Positions 1-6,591 of a stretch of 29,174 nt of DNA are shown in pieces. The position numbers were made by a program, and so were the translations under genes. Each line of letters opens with the position of its first letter. Position 1 is the stretch's first letter. The notes beneath the pieces are model-generated. The model did not search any database and was not told the origin of the DNA. It saw only the letters and a list, made by a program, of their open reading frames with translations. Where the stretch lies: the IMG/VR virus record IMGVR_UViG_3300034520_000331, positions 1 to 29,174 of that record. One strand, 5' to 3'. The DNA is from a virus.

Positions 1-108
1 ATCAATTGCTTTTGAACGTACCAAACGTTCTTTTAGATTTTCATTTGGGAAAGGGTTACTTAAGATTTCTCTACTTAATCTATGCTTCTTTTTAATTATT
101 TTTTTCAT
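1..108 (-). CDS. Partial hypothetical protein (5' end only), third gene of the kinase cassette
   Basis: The first 36 codons of a reading frame run off the left edge, starting at ATG 108-106. An AGGAAAGGGG-type ribosome binding site lies just upstream. The visible N-terminus (MKKIIKKKHRLSREIL...) is very basic and otherwise uninformative. It begins 25 bases after the kinase stop codon, on the same strand, so it is probably co-transcribed with the kinase and the RuvC-like gene. No function can be assigned from 36 residues. Confidence 0.6.
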   Translation of the reverse strand, partial: MKKIIKKKHRLSREILSNPFPNENLKERLVRSKAID

Positions 109-132
109 AAGCTTCCATTCCCCTTTCCTTAA

Positions 133-1188
133 TTAATTGTTTTCCTTAATAATTCTCTCAATTTCTTTATATACAGACTTATTTGTAGTGTGCCCTTTAC
201 TGCAGTATTTATACATTCTAGTGATTCTTCCTGATAGCAAATTGGTCTTAGTACATATTATTTCAACTTTACCATTTTCGTTCTTTGTACTTATAGATAT
301 CTTATTATTACCTTTAAGTAAATAGTACAGTTCATTTGAATCTCCTGTAAAATTCCAATCGAGATTTTCATCTATATCACTTAAATCGTTCATCATTTGT
401 ATAACATTATTATATCGCTTACTTGTATCAATATCCAAGGCTTTTTTAATAATTCTTCTTAATTTATTAGGAATATGTGGTAAATAATAGTCTCTTTTGG
501 GATATTCACCTTTTAATATTACTTCTTTTAACTTGTTCTTGCTATCAATTTTTAGTGATGCAAATTGTTCTCTTAATATATTGTTGCCATTACAAATTCT
601 ATATAATGTTAATCCTATTTGGTAAATATCAGATAATACTGTTCTACCTGAATGAAGAAGAAATTCTGGGTCAAAATGATATGTATAGTTAATTGGCTGG
701 TTTGCAACTCCATTTTCATCTATATATCTTGATAAACCAAAATCAGTTAAAATTGCTCTATCAGATTGATCTAACAATACATTAGTAGGCTTTATATCTA
801 AATGAAGCAAACCTTTTGAATGGATGTATGCAACACCACTTAATAAATCTAAAGAATACTTTATTATTTCACGTACAGTTAGATGCTTTTTATCAATTAA
901 TGAATTTAAAGACCCTTTTTTATGATATGGCATAGATAGATAAATATAATTACTATCCTGTGAAGCATATTGTATCTCCATTATATTAGGATGCTTACAA
1001 TCGTATAATATTTTTGCTTCTAAAAAATACTCATCAATGTTATTAAACTTTGATATTTCCATCTGTTTAACAACAAGTTCTGCATCTAGTTGTTTATCTC
1101 TTGCCAAGAAAACTTTTGAATTCTTTCCCTCATTATTGCCTATAGGTCTAATTAAATCAAATTCAATATTAGCTTTTCTACATAACAT
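133..1188 (-). CDS. Hanks-type serine/threonine protein kinase
   Basis: About 351 residues; the ATG at 1188 is preferred because AGGAG lies 8 bases upstream. The kinase core is readable in order: glycine-rich loop region near 17-24, catalytic Lys in VVKQ (about 41), Glu in the alpha-C helix (about 57), HLDIKPTN catalytic loop (129-136), DFG (149-151), a DPE motif in place of APE (173-175), and Asp in SDIYQIG (187). The HLD form, without Arg before the Asp, marks it as a non-RD kinase. The last 80 residues form a separate alpha/beta tail I do not recognise. There is no membrane segment and no PASTA repeat, so it is cytoplasmic and unlike the housekeeping PrkC type. It lies downstream of an RNase H-fold gene and upstream of a third gene, after the terminase. 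I infer an accessory phage cargo or defence function; the catalytic activity is well supported, the role is not. Confidence 0.88.
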   Translation of the reverse strand: MLCRKANIEFDLIRPIGNNEGKNSKVFLARDKQLDAELVVKQMEISKFNNIDEYFLEAKILYDCKHPNIMEIQYASQDSNYIYLSMPYHKKGSLNSLIDKKHLTVREIIKYSLDLLSGVAYIHSKGLLHLDIKPTNVLLDQSDRAILTDFGLSRYIDENGVANQPINYTYHFDPEFLLHSGRTVLSDIYQIGLTLYRICNGNNILREQFASLKIDSKNKLKEVILKGEYPKRDYYLPHIPNKLRRIIKKALDIDTSKRYNNVIQMMNDLSDIDENLDWNFTGDSNELYYLLKGNNKISISTKNENGKVEIICTKTNLLSGRITRMYKYCSKGHTTNKSVYKEIERIIKENN

Positions 1189-1199
1189 AAACATCACTC

Positions 1200-1679
1200 C
1201 TAAAAAAGAGCCGCAACCGCAACTACTAAGGATTCTTTATTATTATCATTCAGCTTTTTTCCTTCATCTGTTAAATCAGTTTCTTCAATGCCTAAATCAC
1301 TAGCCATTTCTTTAACTGGTTTAGACTTAATCTCTAGAATTGCTGAAATGTTAGATGCAACACCTAAAAGATATTTTTCAACGGAACTATTTGCAAATAG
1401 CTCTAAAAATATTCCTTCCAAATTCAATCTTAAGAAAGTTGCTAAATTTACCTTAGGTCTTGCATTACCTTCAATTAATTTAATACCTGCCCTCGTTATT
1501 TTATATTGTTTAATTAACGTATTAAAAGTGTTCCTTACATAACTTAATTTGCATGGAATATCTAATGCTTTAGGTACTTTTATATGTGAAATACTAATAA
1601 TCTTAAATCCATCATCCTCTATATCAACAATAGAATAATATATTTCACTAGGTGTAACCCTTATCCCAATAGACGCCAT
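1200..1679 (-). CDS. RuvC/RNase H-fold-like protein, probably catalytically degenerate
   Basis: A 159-residue protein starting at ATG 1679 after AGGAGGAGAATA. Its layout resembles the RuvC resolvase family: an opening beta hairpin (SIGIRVTPSEIYYSIVD), a central strand with a conserved-looking Glu (IKLIEGN), a long helix region, and a final helix (NNKESLVVAVAAL) that recalls the DDAADALAVA ending of RuvC. The first catalytic Asp of GIDPG is replaced (GIRVT) and the last acidic pair is weakened, so nuclease activity is doubtful. It is the first gene of a cassette with its own promoter, followed 11 bases later by the kinase start. The fold call is my inference from pattern; it could instead be an unrelated DUF3010-like family member. 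No specific function is claimed. Confidence 0.6.
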   Translation of the reverse strand: MASIGIRVTPSEIYYSIVDIEDDGFKIISISHIKVPKALDIPCKLSYVRNTFNTLIKQYKITRAGIKLIEGNARPKVNLATFLRLNLEGIFLELFANSSVEKYLLGVASNISAILEIKSKPVKEMASDLGIEETDLTDEGKKLNDNNKESLVVAVAALF

Positions 1680-1733
1680 TATTCTCCTCCTATAATTTCA
1701 CATTTTTCTAATCATATATATTGAATAAGATTA

Positions 1734-1763
1734 ATTATACCATGATTTAACAATATATTACAA
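1734..1763 (-). promoter_or_regulatory. Sigma-70-type promoter of the RuvC-like/kinase cassette
   Basis: On the minus strand a TTGTAA box (1763-1758) and a perfect TATAAT box (1739-1734) are separated by 18 bases. The -35 box overlaps the stop codon of the large terminase gene, and the first cassette gene starts 55 bases after the -10 box. This gives the cassette its own transcription, as expected for lysogenically expressed cargo. Confidence 0.6.
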
Positions 1764-3308
1764 CACCAATATCCCTCTCTCATCATACACACTCCCACTA
1801 CTACCTTTATTCCTAATTGCTCTATCAAGCGCCATAACCATTGCTACAACTCCATCTATTTTTTCATTAGATTTTGCTTTATCAGGCTTTATATTTCCTG
1901 CTGGATCTGTTCTTACATGAATGTTATCTACCATCCAAGATAAAACTGGATGTCCTCCATGAGCTATTTTCTTTTCTAATGTTAACTCCATAAGCCTTTT
2001 ACTCGGTGGACTCATATCTTTAAACCCTTGTCCAAAGGGAATTACAGTAAATCCTAGATACTCTAAATTTTGAGTCATTTGAACAGCCCCCCATCGGTCA
2101 AAGGCGATTTCTTTTATATTATATTTTTTTCCTAACTCTTCTATAAACTTTTCTATAAATCCATAATGTATAACATTTCCCTCTGTAGTTTGAAGGTAGC
2201 CTTGCTTTTCCCAAATATCATAGGGGACATGATCTCGTCTTACTCTTAGCTTTAAATTTTCCTCTGGTATCCAAAAGTAAGGAAGTACGTAATATCTATC
2301 ATCTGCCTCTGTTGGAGGAAATACTAAAACGAAGGCTGTTATATCTGTTGAACTTGAAAGGTCAAGTCCACCATAACATTCTCTCCCCTTTAATTTTTCA
2401 GGGTCTACTTCAAATGAACACTTTTCCCAAAGACTCATTGGCATCCACTTTATTTGTTGCTTTAGCCACATATTTAGTCTTAATTGCTTAAATAAGGCTT
2501 CTTCAACAGGGTCTTGTTTTGCCTGCTGAAAATGCTCCCTTACTCTATCTAATTGAATGGTATAGCCAAGACTTGGATTTGCTTTATACCAGTTTTTCTC
2601 ATCTTCCCAATCATCATTTTCTTCAAGTCCATATATTATAGGCAAAAAGGCAGGATCATTTCTTCTTCCTTCTAAAATATCCTTAGCCTTGCAGTGCATC
2701 TCCCATCCATAACCGGATAATTTATCTCCTGCAGTTGTAAGATATATAAATAAGGGTTGTTCTCTTGCATCTCCTGAACCAGTAGTTAGCATTTTTGCAA
2801 GGTCTGCATTAGGATATGTCCATATTTCATCTAATATAACACAGGAAACATTTAGTCCCGATTTTGACTTTACATCAGAACTTAATACCTGATAAAAACT
2901 ACCGGTTCTTGGATATACAATTCTTTTAGTAGAACGAATGGTTTTCGTAACTCTTGAAAGTGTTTTATTTCCTTCTACAAAATTTACACTGGTATTAAAG
3001 ATAATACTTGCCTGCTGACGGTCACATGCTGCAACGTATACTTCTGCATTAGATTCTCCATCTGCTAAAAGCATATAAAGTGCAATAGCTGCACCAATTT
3101 CTGATTTACCTGATTTTTTAGGAATTTCTACATAAACTGTTCTGTACTGCCTTGTTCCATCTTCCCTTAATGTGCCGAATACTTTTTTGATTAAATCTAA
3201 CTCCCAAGGTAGAAGAATAAAAGGCTTACCTGCCCACTTTCCTTTTGTGAGCTTCAGCTGTTGAATAAAGTTTACTGCATGATTGGCTCTCGCTTCACTA
3301 TATGGCAC
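1758..3308 (-). CDS. terL: Phage terminase large subunit (Terminase_1 family)
   Basis: A 516-residue DNA-packaging motor. The start is GTG at 3308, with AAGGAGT 11 bases upstream in the 17-base gap after the small subunit. Residues 18-40 (LTKGKWAGKPFILLPWELDLI) are the usual opening of this family. Walker A is IPKKSGKS (62-69), Walker B is CVILDE (156-161), and the coupling motif lies near LTTAG. The nuclease half shows GGLDLS, AFDRWGA and DGVVAMVMAL, which carry the acidic metal-binding residues. The length and C-terminus (SVYDERGILVL) look complete. A portal gene normally follows; here the next gene downstream is a cargo cassette, so the structural genes are either displaced beyond the window or lost. 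Confidence 0.96.
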   Translation of the reverse strand: MPYSEARANHAVNFIQQLKLTKGKWAGKPFILLPWELDLIKKVFGTLREDGTRQYRTVYVEIPKKSGKSEIGAAIALYMLLADGESNAEVYVAACDRQQASIIFNTSVNFVEGNKTLSRVTKTIRSTKRIVYPRTGSFYQVLSSDVKSKSGLNVSCVILDEIWTYPNADLAKMLTTGSGDAREQPLFIYLTTAGDKLSGYGWEMHCKAKDILEGRRNDPAFLPIIYGLEENDDWEDEKNWYKANPSLGYTIQLDRVREHFQQAKQDPVEEALFKQLRLNMWLKQQIKWMPMSLWEKCSFEVDPEKLKGRECYGGLDLSSSTDITAFVLVFPPTEADDRYYVLPYFWIPEENLKLRVRRDHVPYDIWEKQGYLQTTEGNVIHYGFIEKFIEELGKKYNIKEIAFDRWGAVQMTQNLEYLGFTVIPFGQGFKDMSPPSKRLMELTLEKKIAHGGHPVLSWMVDNIHVRTDPAGNIKPDKAKSNEKIDGVVAMVMALDRAIRNKGSSGSVYDERGILVL

Positions 3309-3325
3309 TCTTTTTACTCCTTCCT

Positions 3326-3829
3326 TTAAGAATCATTTATTAAATCCTCCCCTTTTGGCACATTTAAAAGCAGCATTTCCATCTCATCCCCTTCTTGATT
3401 TTCTCCTTCTAATCCCACATGAAGCCTTGTTCTTGATGCAGGAGTAAGTCCAAACTCAGAGCAGAAATCCTTCATTATCTTAAGATAAGCTTGAGCAATA
3501 GATACCTGTGGTACTTGCTGAATATATCCTGATGGTGTTTTAAAGATGGTACCATGCTTTGATAGAAATTCTTCAGCTTCCTTCCATCTTGCATAGGCTT
3601 GGCAATATCCTGCAAAAGCTGCCCCATCTACTTTTGTTAGGATACCTATGGCTTCAAGTGCTTTGCTCATTCTTCTCCATTCTTTTTTTGCTTCTTTATC
3701 AAGCCATGTTGGACATTTGGGTGCTGTATTTTCAGGCTTTGGCTCATTTTTGTTTAGGGGCCTTTTTCCTGGATTTCCTTCAAGTTCTTTTATTGCTGTA
3801 GGCTTTGGTTTTCTTCCCCTCCTTGCCAT
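3326..3829 (-). CDS. terS: Phage terminase small subunit (P27 family)
   Basis: About 167 residues, starting at ATG 3829 with GGAGGTGAT ideally placed; a TTG codon five residues upstream is not needed. The N-terminus MARRGRKPKPTAIKELEGNPGKR is the signature of P27-type small terminases, whose role is to recognise the packaging site and load the large subunit. The helical middle (WLDKEAKKEWRRMSKAL, AYARWKEAEEFL) is the oligomerisation region, and the end is acidic. It lies 17 bases before terL. It is preceded by a terminator hairpin (3861-3890), so expression probably needs readthrough or antitermination. Confidence 0.94.
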   Translation of the reverse strand: MARRGRKPKPTAIKELEGNPGKRPLNKNEPKPENTAPKCPTWLDKEAKKEWRRMSKALEAIGILTKVDGAAFAGYCQAYARWKEAEEFLSKHGTIFKTPSGYIQQVPQVSIAQAYLKIMKDFCSEFGLTPASRTRLHVGLEGENQEGDEMEMLLLNVPKGEDLINDS

Positions 3830-3860
3830 AGGTATCACCTCCAATCCTAAAAATTCGCAT

Positions 3861-3890
3861 AAGAAAAGAGCCTACTATTTTAGCAGACCC
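3861..3890 (-). terminator. Rho-independent terminator before terS
   Basis: On the minus strand GGGTCTGCTA and TAGTAGGCTC can form a 10-pair stem including wobbles, with a short A-rich loop, followed by TTTTCTT. It sits between the Zn-finger gene and the small terminase gene on the transcribed strand. Confidence 0.7.
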
Positions 3891-3899
3891 TTGTTTTGT

Positions 3900-4106
3900 T
3901 TAACCTCTGATACCTTTATAATTGTAATTGCCTTTTTTAATCTGTTCATGATCAGCCTTTAATGCCTTTTTATAATCCTTATCCTTTTTTTCTTTTTTAC
4001 AGCAATCCATGCAAATGCAATCCGTATTAAACATGGACATGATTCTACCATTCTTTAAACTGCCACCACACCTGTCGCATTTTTCTTGGGTGAAGAATTT
4101 ATCCAT
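3900..4106 (-). CDS. Small cysteine-rich (zinc-ribbon-like) phage protein
   Basis: A 68-residue basic protein. CDRC (10-13) and the cluster CICMDCC (30-36) give two CxxC knuckles, consistent with one bound zinc. The rest is a lysine-rich helix (KKEKKDKDYKKALKADHEQIKKGNYNYKGIRG). Its ATG overlaps the end of the upstream cyclotransferase gene by 8 bases, which implies translational coupling, and GGTGGTGA provides a ribosome binding site. I do not recognise a specific function; the tight coupling suggests it works with the cyclotransferase/amidoligase set. Confidence 0.8.
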   Translation of the reverse strand: MDKFFTQEKCDRCGGSLKNGRIMSMFNTDCICMDCCKKEKKDKDYKKALKADHEQIKKGNYNYKGIRG

Positions 4107-4545
4107 TTAATGTCACCACCCTTTGACTAGATTTTCTTATGCTTTCTTCCCTTGCTTTAATAAGGGTGTCTGTTGGAAGTTCCCAATCCTTAAAGCCTTG
4201 TTTTATAGTTTTGTAGTAAGCACCTGAAGGTTCTTCTACCCCTTTTCTTACCATAACATATACAAATGCTTCATAGGTTTTGCCTTTATCATCCTCAACT
4301 TCCACATTGATTTTTTTGTAAAGCTTTGGATACCCTTCATAAATATCAAGATTTTTAATATCTATATGGGACACTTCATAAACTGCTCCATGAACAACCC
4401 CTTTAGGACTTTTAATAATATCAGCTACCCTGTTGAAAACAAGCTCACACCCTTTTAATTTTACTTTGGCTATAGGCACTGAATCTGGGCATCTTTTTTT
4501 CATCTGAAGCATGTTCAGATTCGACCCGTATGTAAAATATAGCAT
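4099..4545 (-). CDS. Gamma-glutamylcyclotransferase / AIG2-like family protein
   Basis: A 148-residue protein, start ATG 4545 with GAAGGAGGAAAGAAG directly upstream. The N-terminal YFTYGSNL is the substrate-binding loop of the GGCT/AIG2 fold, and LDIYEGYPKLY carries the expected catalytic Glu. Members release 5-oxoproline from gamma-glutamyl amines or amides. The neighbouring gene encodes an amidoligase, which makes amide bonds to acidic side chains. Published comparative work on amidoligases (Iyer, Aravind and colleagues) describes phage operons pairing the two families. I infer that this enzyme reverses or trims the product of the amidoligase. A conserved promoter-like element lies upstream at 4577-4608. 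Confidence 0.88.
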   Translation of the reverse strand: MLYFTYGSNLNMLQMKKRCPDSVPIAKVKLKGCELVFNRVADIIKSPKGVVHGAVYEVSHIDIKNLDIYEGYPKLYKKINVEVEDDKGKTYEAFVYVMVRKGVEEPSGAYYKTIKQGFKDWELPTDTLIKAREESIRKSSQRVVTLNG

Positions 4546-4576
4546 TCTTCTTTCCTCCTTCACCTTTTAGTCCATC

Positions 4577-4608
4577 TATATATCACTCTAGTAAGAGATT
4601 TTTTCAAG
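4577..4608 (-). promoter_or_regulatory. Conserved leader element A (promoter-like), copy 1 of 3
   Basis: Minus strand: TTGAAA (4607-4602), 17 bases, GATATA (4584-4579), with TAGAGT just before the -10-like box (TAGAGTGATATATA). It is related to the elements at 5747 and 6558 and lies just upstream of the cyclotransferase gene. In this copy I could not find the flanking complementary arms seen in the other two. Confidence 0.6.
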
Positions 4609-4789
4609 CCTATTTTGCAAAAATCTTAATTCCATTTTATTTTCTCCATTTATACCTTCCTCTGTGTTTCAAAGTGATTTAAAAATGGGATAATCATTCC
4701 TCCCTAAGCTTTTCTTTTAAAATTTTGCCCTTCTGTGGGCTCCTAAGGGGATAACAGCAAGAATCACTACAGCAGTTAAAACGGGGGCT

Positions 4790-5710
4790 TTACTCCCCTG
4801 CTGCCATTCTTTCAGGTCTTCCCCTTCTAAAAGCTGCATCCCCTTCTAGGTTTGCTAGTAGGTGAAGTCTTGCCGTTTCAAATTCTTCTCCAATAAGACC
4901 TAATCTTAAAAGCCAAGTTCTAAAGGTGTACTTTTCATTATCGGTTTGAGTTTTCTTAGAACTTGCACTTCTTTGGTTTAAGGCTTGATGACTTACTGCT
5001 AAACAAAACTGTATATAGGCCTTAATTTTCCCTGCATGGGTGGTACTATTAAAAATTCTAAACTCAACTGTATTACCATTGAAAAAGCTGTGGAGGCTAA
5101 GGCCATAATATCTACTTCTATGGTAATGCCTTCTACTATCTTCTAGACTATAATCTTCATACCAAAAGTCTTTAAATTCTTTTAGGTCTTTGGTTTTTTT
5201 CTTGTTAAGCCTTTCTAAAAATCTAGTGTTTACTTTTTTACAATACTTTGCTTCTCTCTTTTTGCTTACTTTCAAAGCTTTATAAATCAAATCTTCTTTG
5301 CTTGCAATGATATTGACTAAATTTTTCAAAGTTTTAGCTGTAAATTTTTCTTTTCCTACATGTATATGAATGCCACAAGATTCATTTTCAAAGGCTCCTA
5401 TCTTTCTAAGGCTTCTCACAATTTCCTGAATGGTTTCAATATCATCGTACTTACAAATTGGAGAAACCAACTCAACTCTATAGGTAGGGTTTGCAGAAAC
5501 CTTTATTTTTCCTTTTTTCTTTTGAGGAGTTAAGCTTGCATCATTTACAATCTTCCATGTTCTTCTATCAAAATCTTTAACTTCCCAAGTATCATATCCC
5601 CCACCTAAATGCCTTGCTTCTGTTTCAGAATAATCTGCTACTACCTTTGCTGCCTTTTCCCTTGTGATTCCCGTAAGTTCTATTTCAATCCCAAAGGTCA
5701 AATTTTTCAT
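4790..5710 (-). CDS. Phage amidoligase (ATP-dependent, glutamine synthetase-like fold)
   Basis: About 306 residues; ATG 5710 is chosen over an upstream TTG because GAGAGGG is spaced 8 bases before it. The motifs of the Amidoligase_2 family are present: GIEIELTG (7-14) with the paired Glu residues, RVELVSPI (78-85), SCGIHIHVG (111-119) with the His pair, and TVEFRIFNST later on. These residues bind ATP and metal in the glutamine-synthetase-like fold. The family joins amines or peptides to Glu/Asp carboxylates. The C-terminal 60 residues (NEKYTFRTWLLRLGLIGEEFE...) are shared with the next upstream gene's product, which has lost the catalytic motifs. A leader element with promoter-like boxes sits at 5726-5775. 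The protein substrate is unknown. Confidence 0.9.
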   Translation of the reverse strand: MKNLTFGIEIELTGITREKAAKVVADYSETEARHLGGGYDTWEVKDFDRRTWKIVNDASLTPQKKKGKIKVSANPTYRVELVSPICKYDDIETIQEIVRSLRKIGAFENESCGIHIHVGKEKFTAKTLKNLVNIIASKEDLIYKALKVSKKREAKYCKKVNTRFLERLNKKKTKDLKEFKDFWYEDYSLEDSRRHYHRSRYYGLSLHSFFNGNTVEFRIFNSTTHAGKIKAYIQFCLAVSHQALNQRSASSKKTQTDNEKYTFRTWLLRLGLIGEEFETARLHLLANLEGDAAFRRGRPERMAAGE

Positions 5711-5725
5711 ATCCAAAACCCTCTC

Positions 5726-5775
5726 TGTGTGTTTTTCTTGTGTACATATATCACTCTAAACACACACATTATCAA
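5726..5775 (-). promoter_or_regulatory. Conserved leader element B: promoter-like core inside an inverted repeat, copy 2 of 3
   Basis: Minus strand: CTTGATAAT with TTGATA at 5775-5770, 17 bases, GATATA at 5752-5747, and the shared TTTAGAGTGATATATG core. Arms TGTGTGTTT (5766-5758) and AAACACACA (5734-5726) are perfectly complementary across 23 bases. The second arm abuts the ribosome binding site of the amidoligase gene. It can be read as a sigma-70 promoter or, if transcribed from upstream, as an RNA hairpin next to the start. Confidence 0.65.
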
Positions 5776-5839
5776 GTTAATTCTGGATATTAAGTTGATA
5801 ATTATCTTCTAAAAAAGCAAAGCTTTAAAGGCTCTGCTT

Positions 5840-6526
5840 TTATCTAAATGCACCATTACCTGTTAGATTTTTTAATAGAAGTTGTCTTGCCTTTTTATAT
5901 TCTGATCCTACAAATCCAAGTCTTATTAGAAAAGTTCTGAAGGTGAATTTTTCATTATTTGTTTCTGTAGGCTTCGGTGAAGATTGTTTTAACTTCCTTG
6001 CACTTTCATCAAGAGCCTTTGCAAATTGCATTGCTACTTCTATATCTTCAAAGGTTTTTAGGAAATTAAAGGATATTGTTTTATTATAAAAATCAAAACT
6101 TATTCCATGTATTTTTTCTGCTTCAATTTTTAGTGCTACACCTTTAAATTCCTCAAGGGTTGCTGGTTTTTCTTTAGTGATTTCTTCTATAAATTCTTTT
6201 GTTATAATATCTGCGTCAATTCCTACTGCCTTTTTAATAAGGAACTGTTTGCTATAAATCATATTTACTAGGTTTCTAAGGGTAACCCCTGTATGTCCAT
6301 CCATTGATAATATTAATTCCTCACCTTTGGTTTCTTCTTCGCCATTTAATAATGTTTCCAATTCAAATTCAGTACCTTCTAAATCTTTAATTTTTCCTTC
6401 CCTATCTATTATGAAAATTTGCCCTTCTTCTGTTGTAATCTGATATGCAAAGCTTGGTGCTCCCATATATTTAGGTCTAACTCCAAAATGCTCTCCTAAT
6501 TTTTTAACAAGTTCTTTTCTATTCAT
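5840..6526 (-). CDS. Amidoligase paralogue lacking catalytic motifs (pseudo-enzyme)
   Basis: A 228-residue protein, start ATG 6526 after AGGAGGAATAAGG. Its last 65 residues (NEKFTFRTFLIRLGFVGSEYKKARQLLLKNLTGNGAFR region) match the C-terminus of the downstream amidoligase, and LRNLVNMIYSKQFLIKKA matches LKNLVNIIASKEDLIYKA there. The N-terminal GIEIEL and the central GIHIHVG motifs are absent; the second aligns with LSMDGHTGV. The N-terminal 70 residues are different (GEHFGVRPKYMGAPSFAYQITTEEG). I infer a duplicated, catalytically silent partner that may bind substrate or pair with the active enzyme. Similar proteins are often labelled virulence-related. Its own leader element lies at 6538-6586. 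Confidence 0.8.
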   Translation of the reverse strand: MNRKELVKKLGEHFGVRPKYMGAPSFAYQITTEEGQIFIIDREGKIKDLEGTEFELETLLNGEEETKGEELILSMDGHTGVTLRNLVNMIYSKQFLIKKAVGIDADIITKEFIEEITKEKPATLEEFKGVALKIEAEKIHGISFDFYNKTISFNFLKTFEDIEVAMQFAKALDESARKLKQSSPKPTETNNEKFTFRTFLIRLGFVGSEYKKARQLLLKNLTGNGAFR

Positions 6527-6537
6527 CCTTATTCCTC

Positions 6538-6586
6538 CTGTACTTTTTGTTAATACATTAATCACTCTAAAGTACAGAATTATCAA
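6538..6586 (-). promoter_or_regulatory. Conserved leader element C: promoter-like core inside an inverted repeat, copy 3 of 3
   Basis: Minus strand: CTTGATAAT with TTGATA at 6586-6581, 17 bases, GATTAA at 6563-6558, and the core TTTAGAGTGATTAATG. Arms CTGTACTTT (6577-6569) and AAAGTACAG (6546-6538) are perfectly complementary over 22 bases. Their sequence differs from the arms of element B. The proximal arm overlaps the first two bases of the AGGAGG ribosome binding site. Confidence 0.65.
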
Positions 6587-6591
6587 GGGTT

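Noticed and set aside
4620-4789. A short open frame of 15 codons with a good ribosome binding site after the amidoligase gene
   Set aside because: Too short and without any recognisable feature to support it as a gene; a GCCC/GGGC hairpin nearby is also too weak to call a terminator.
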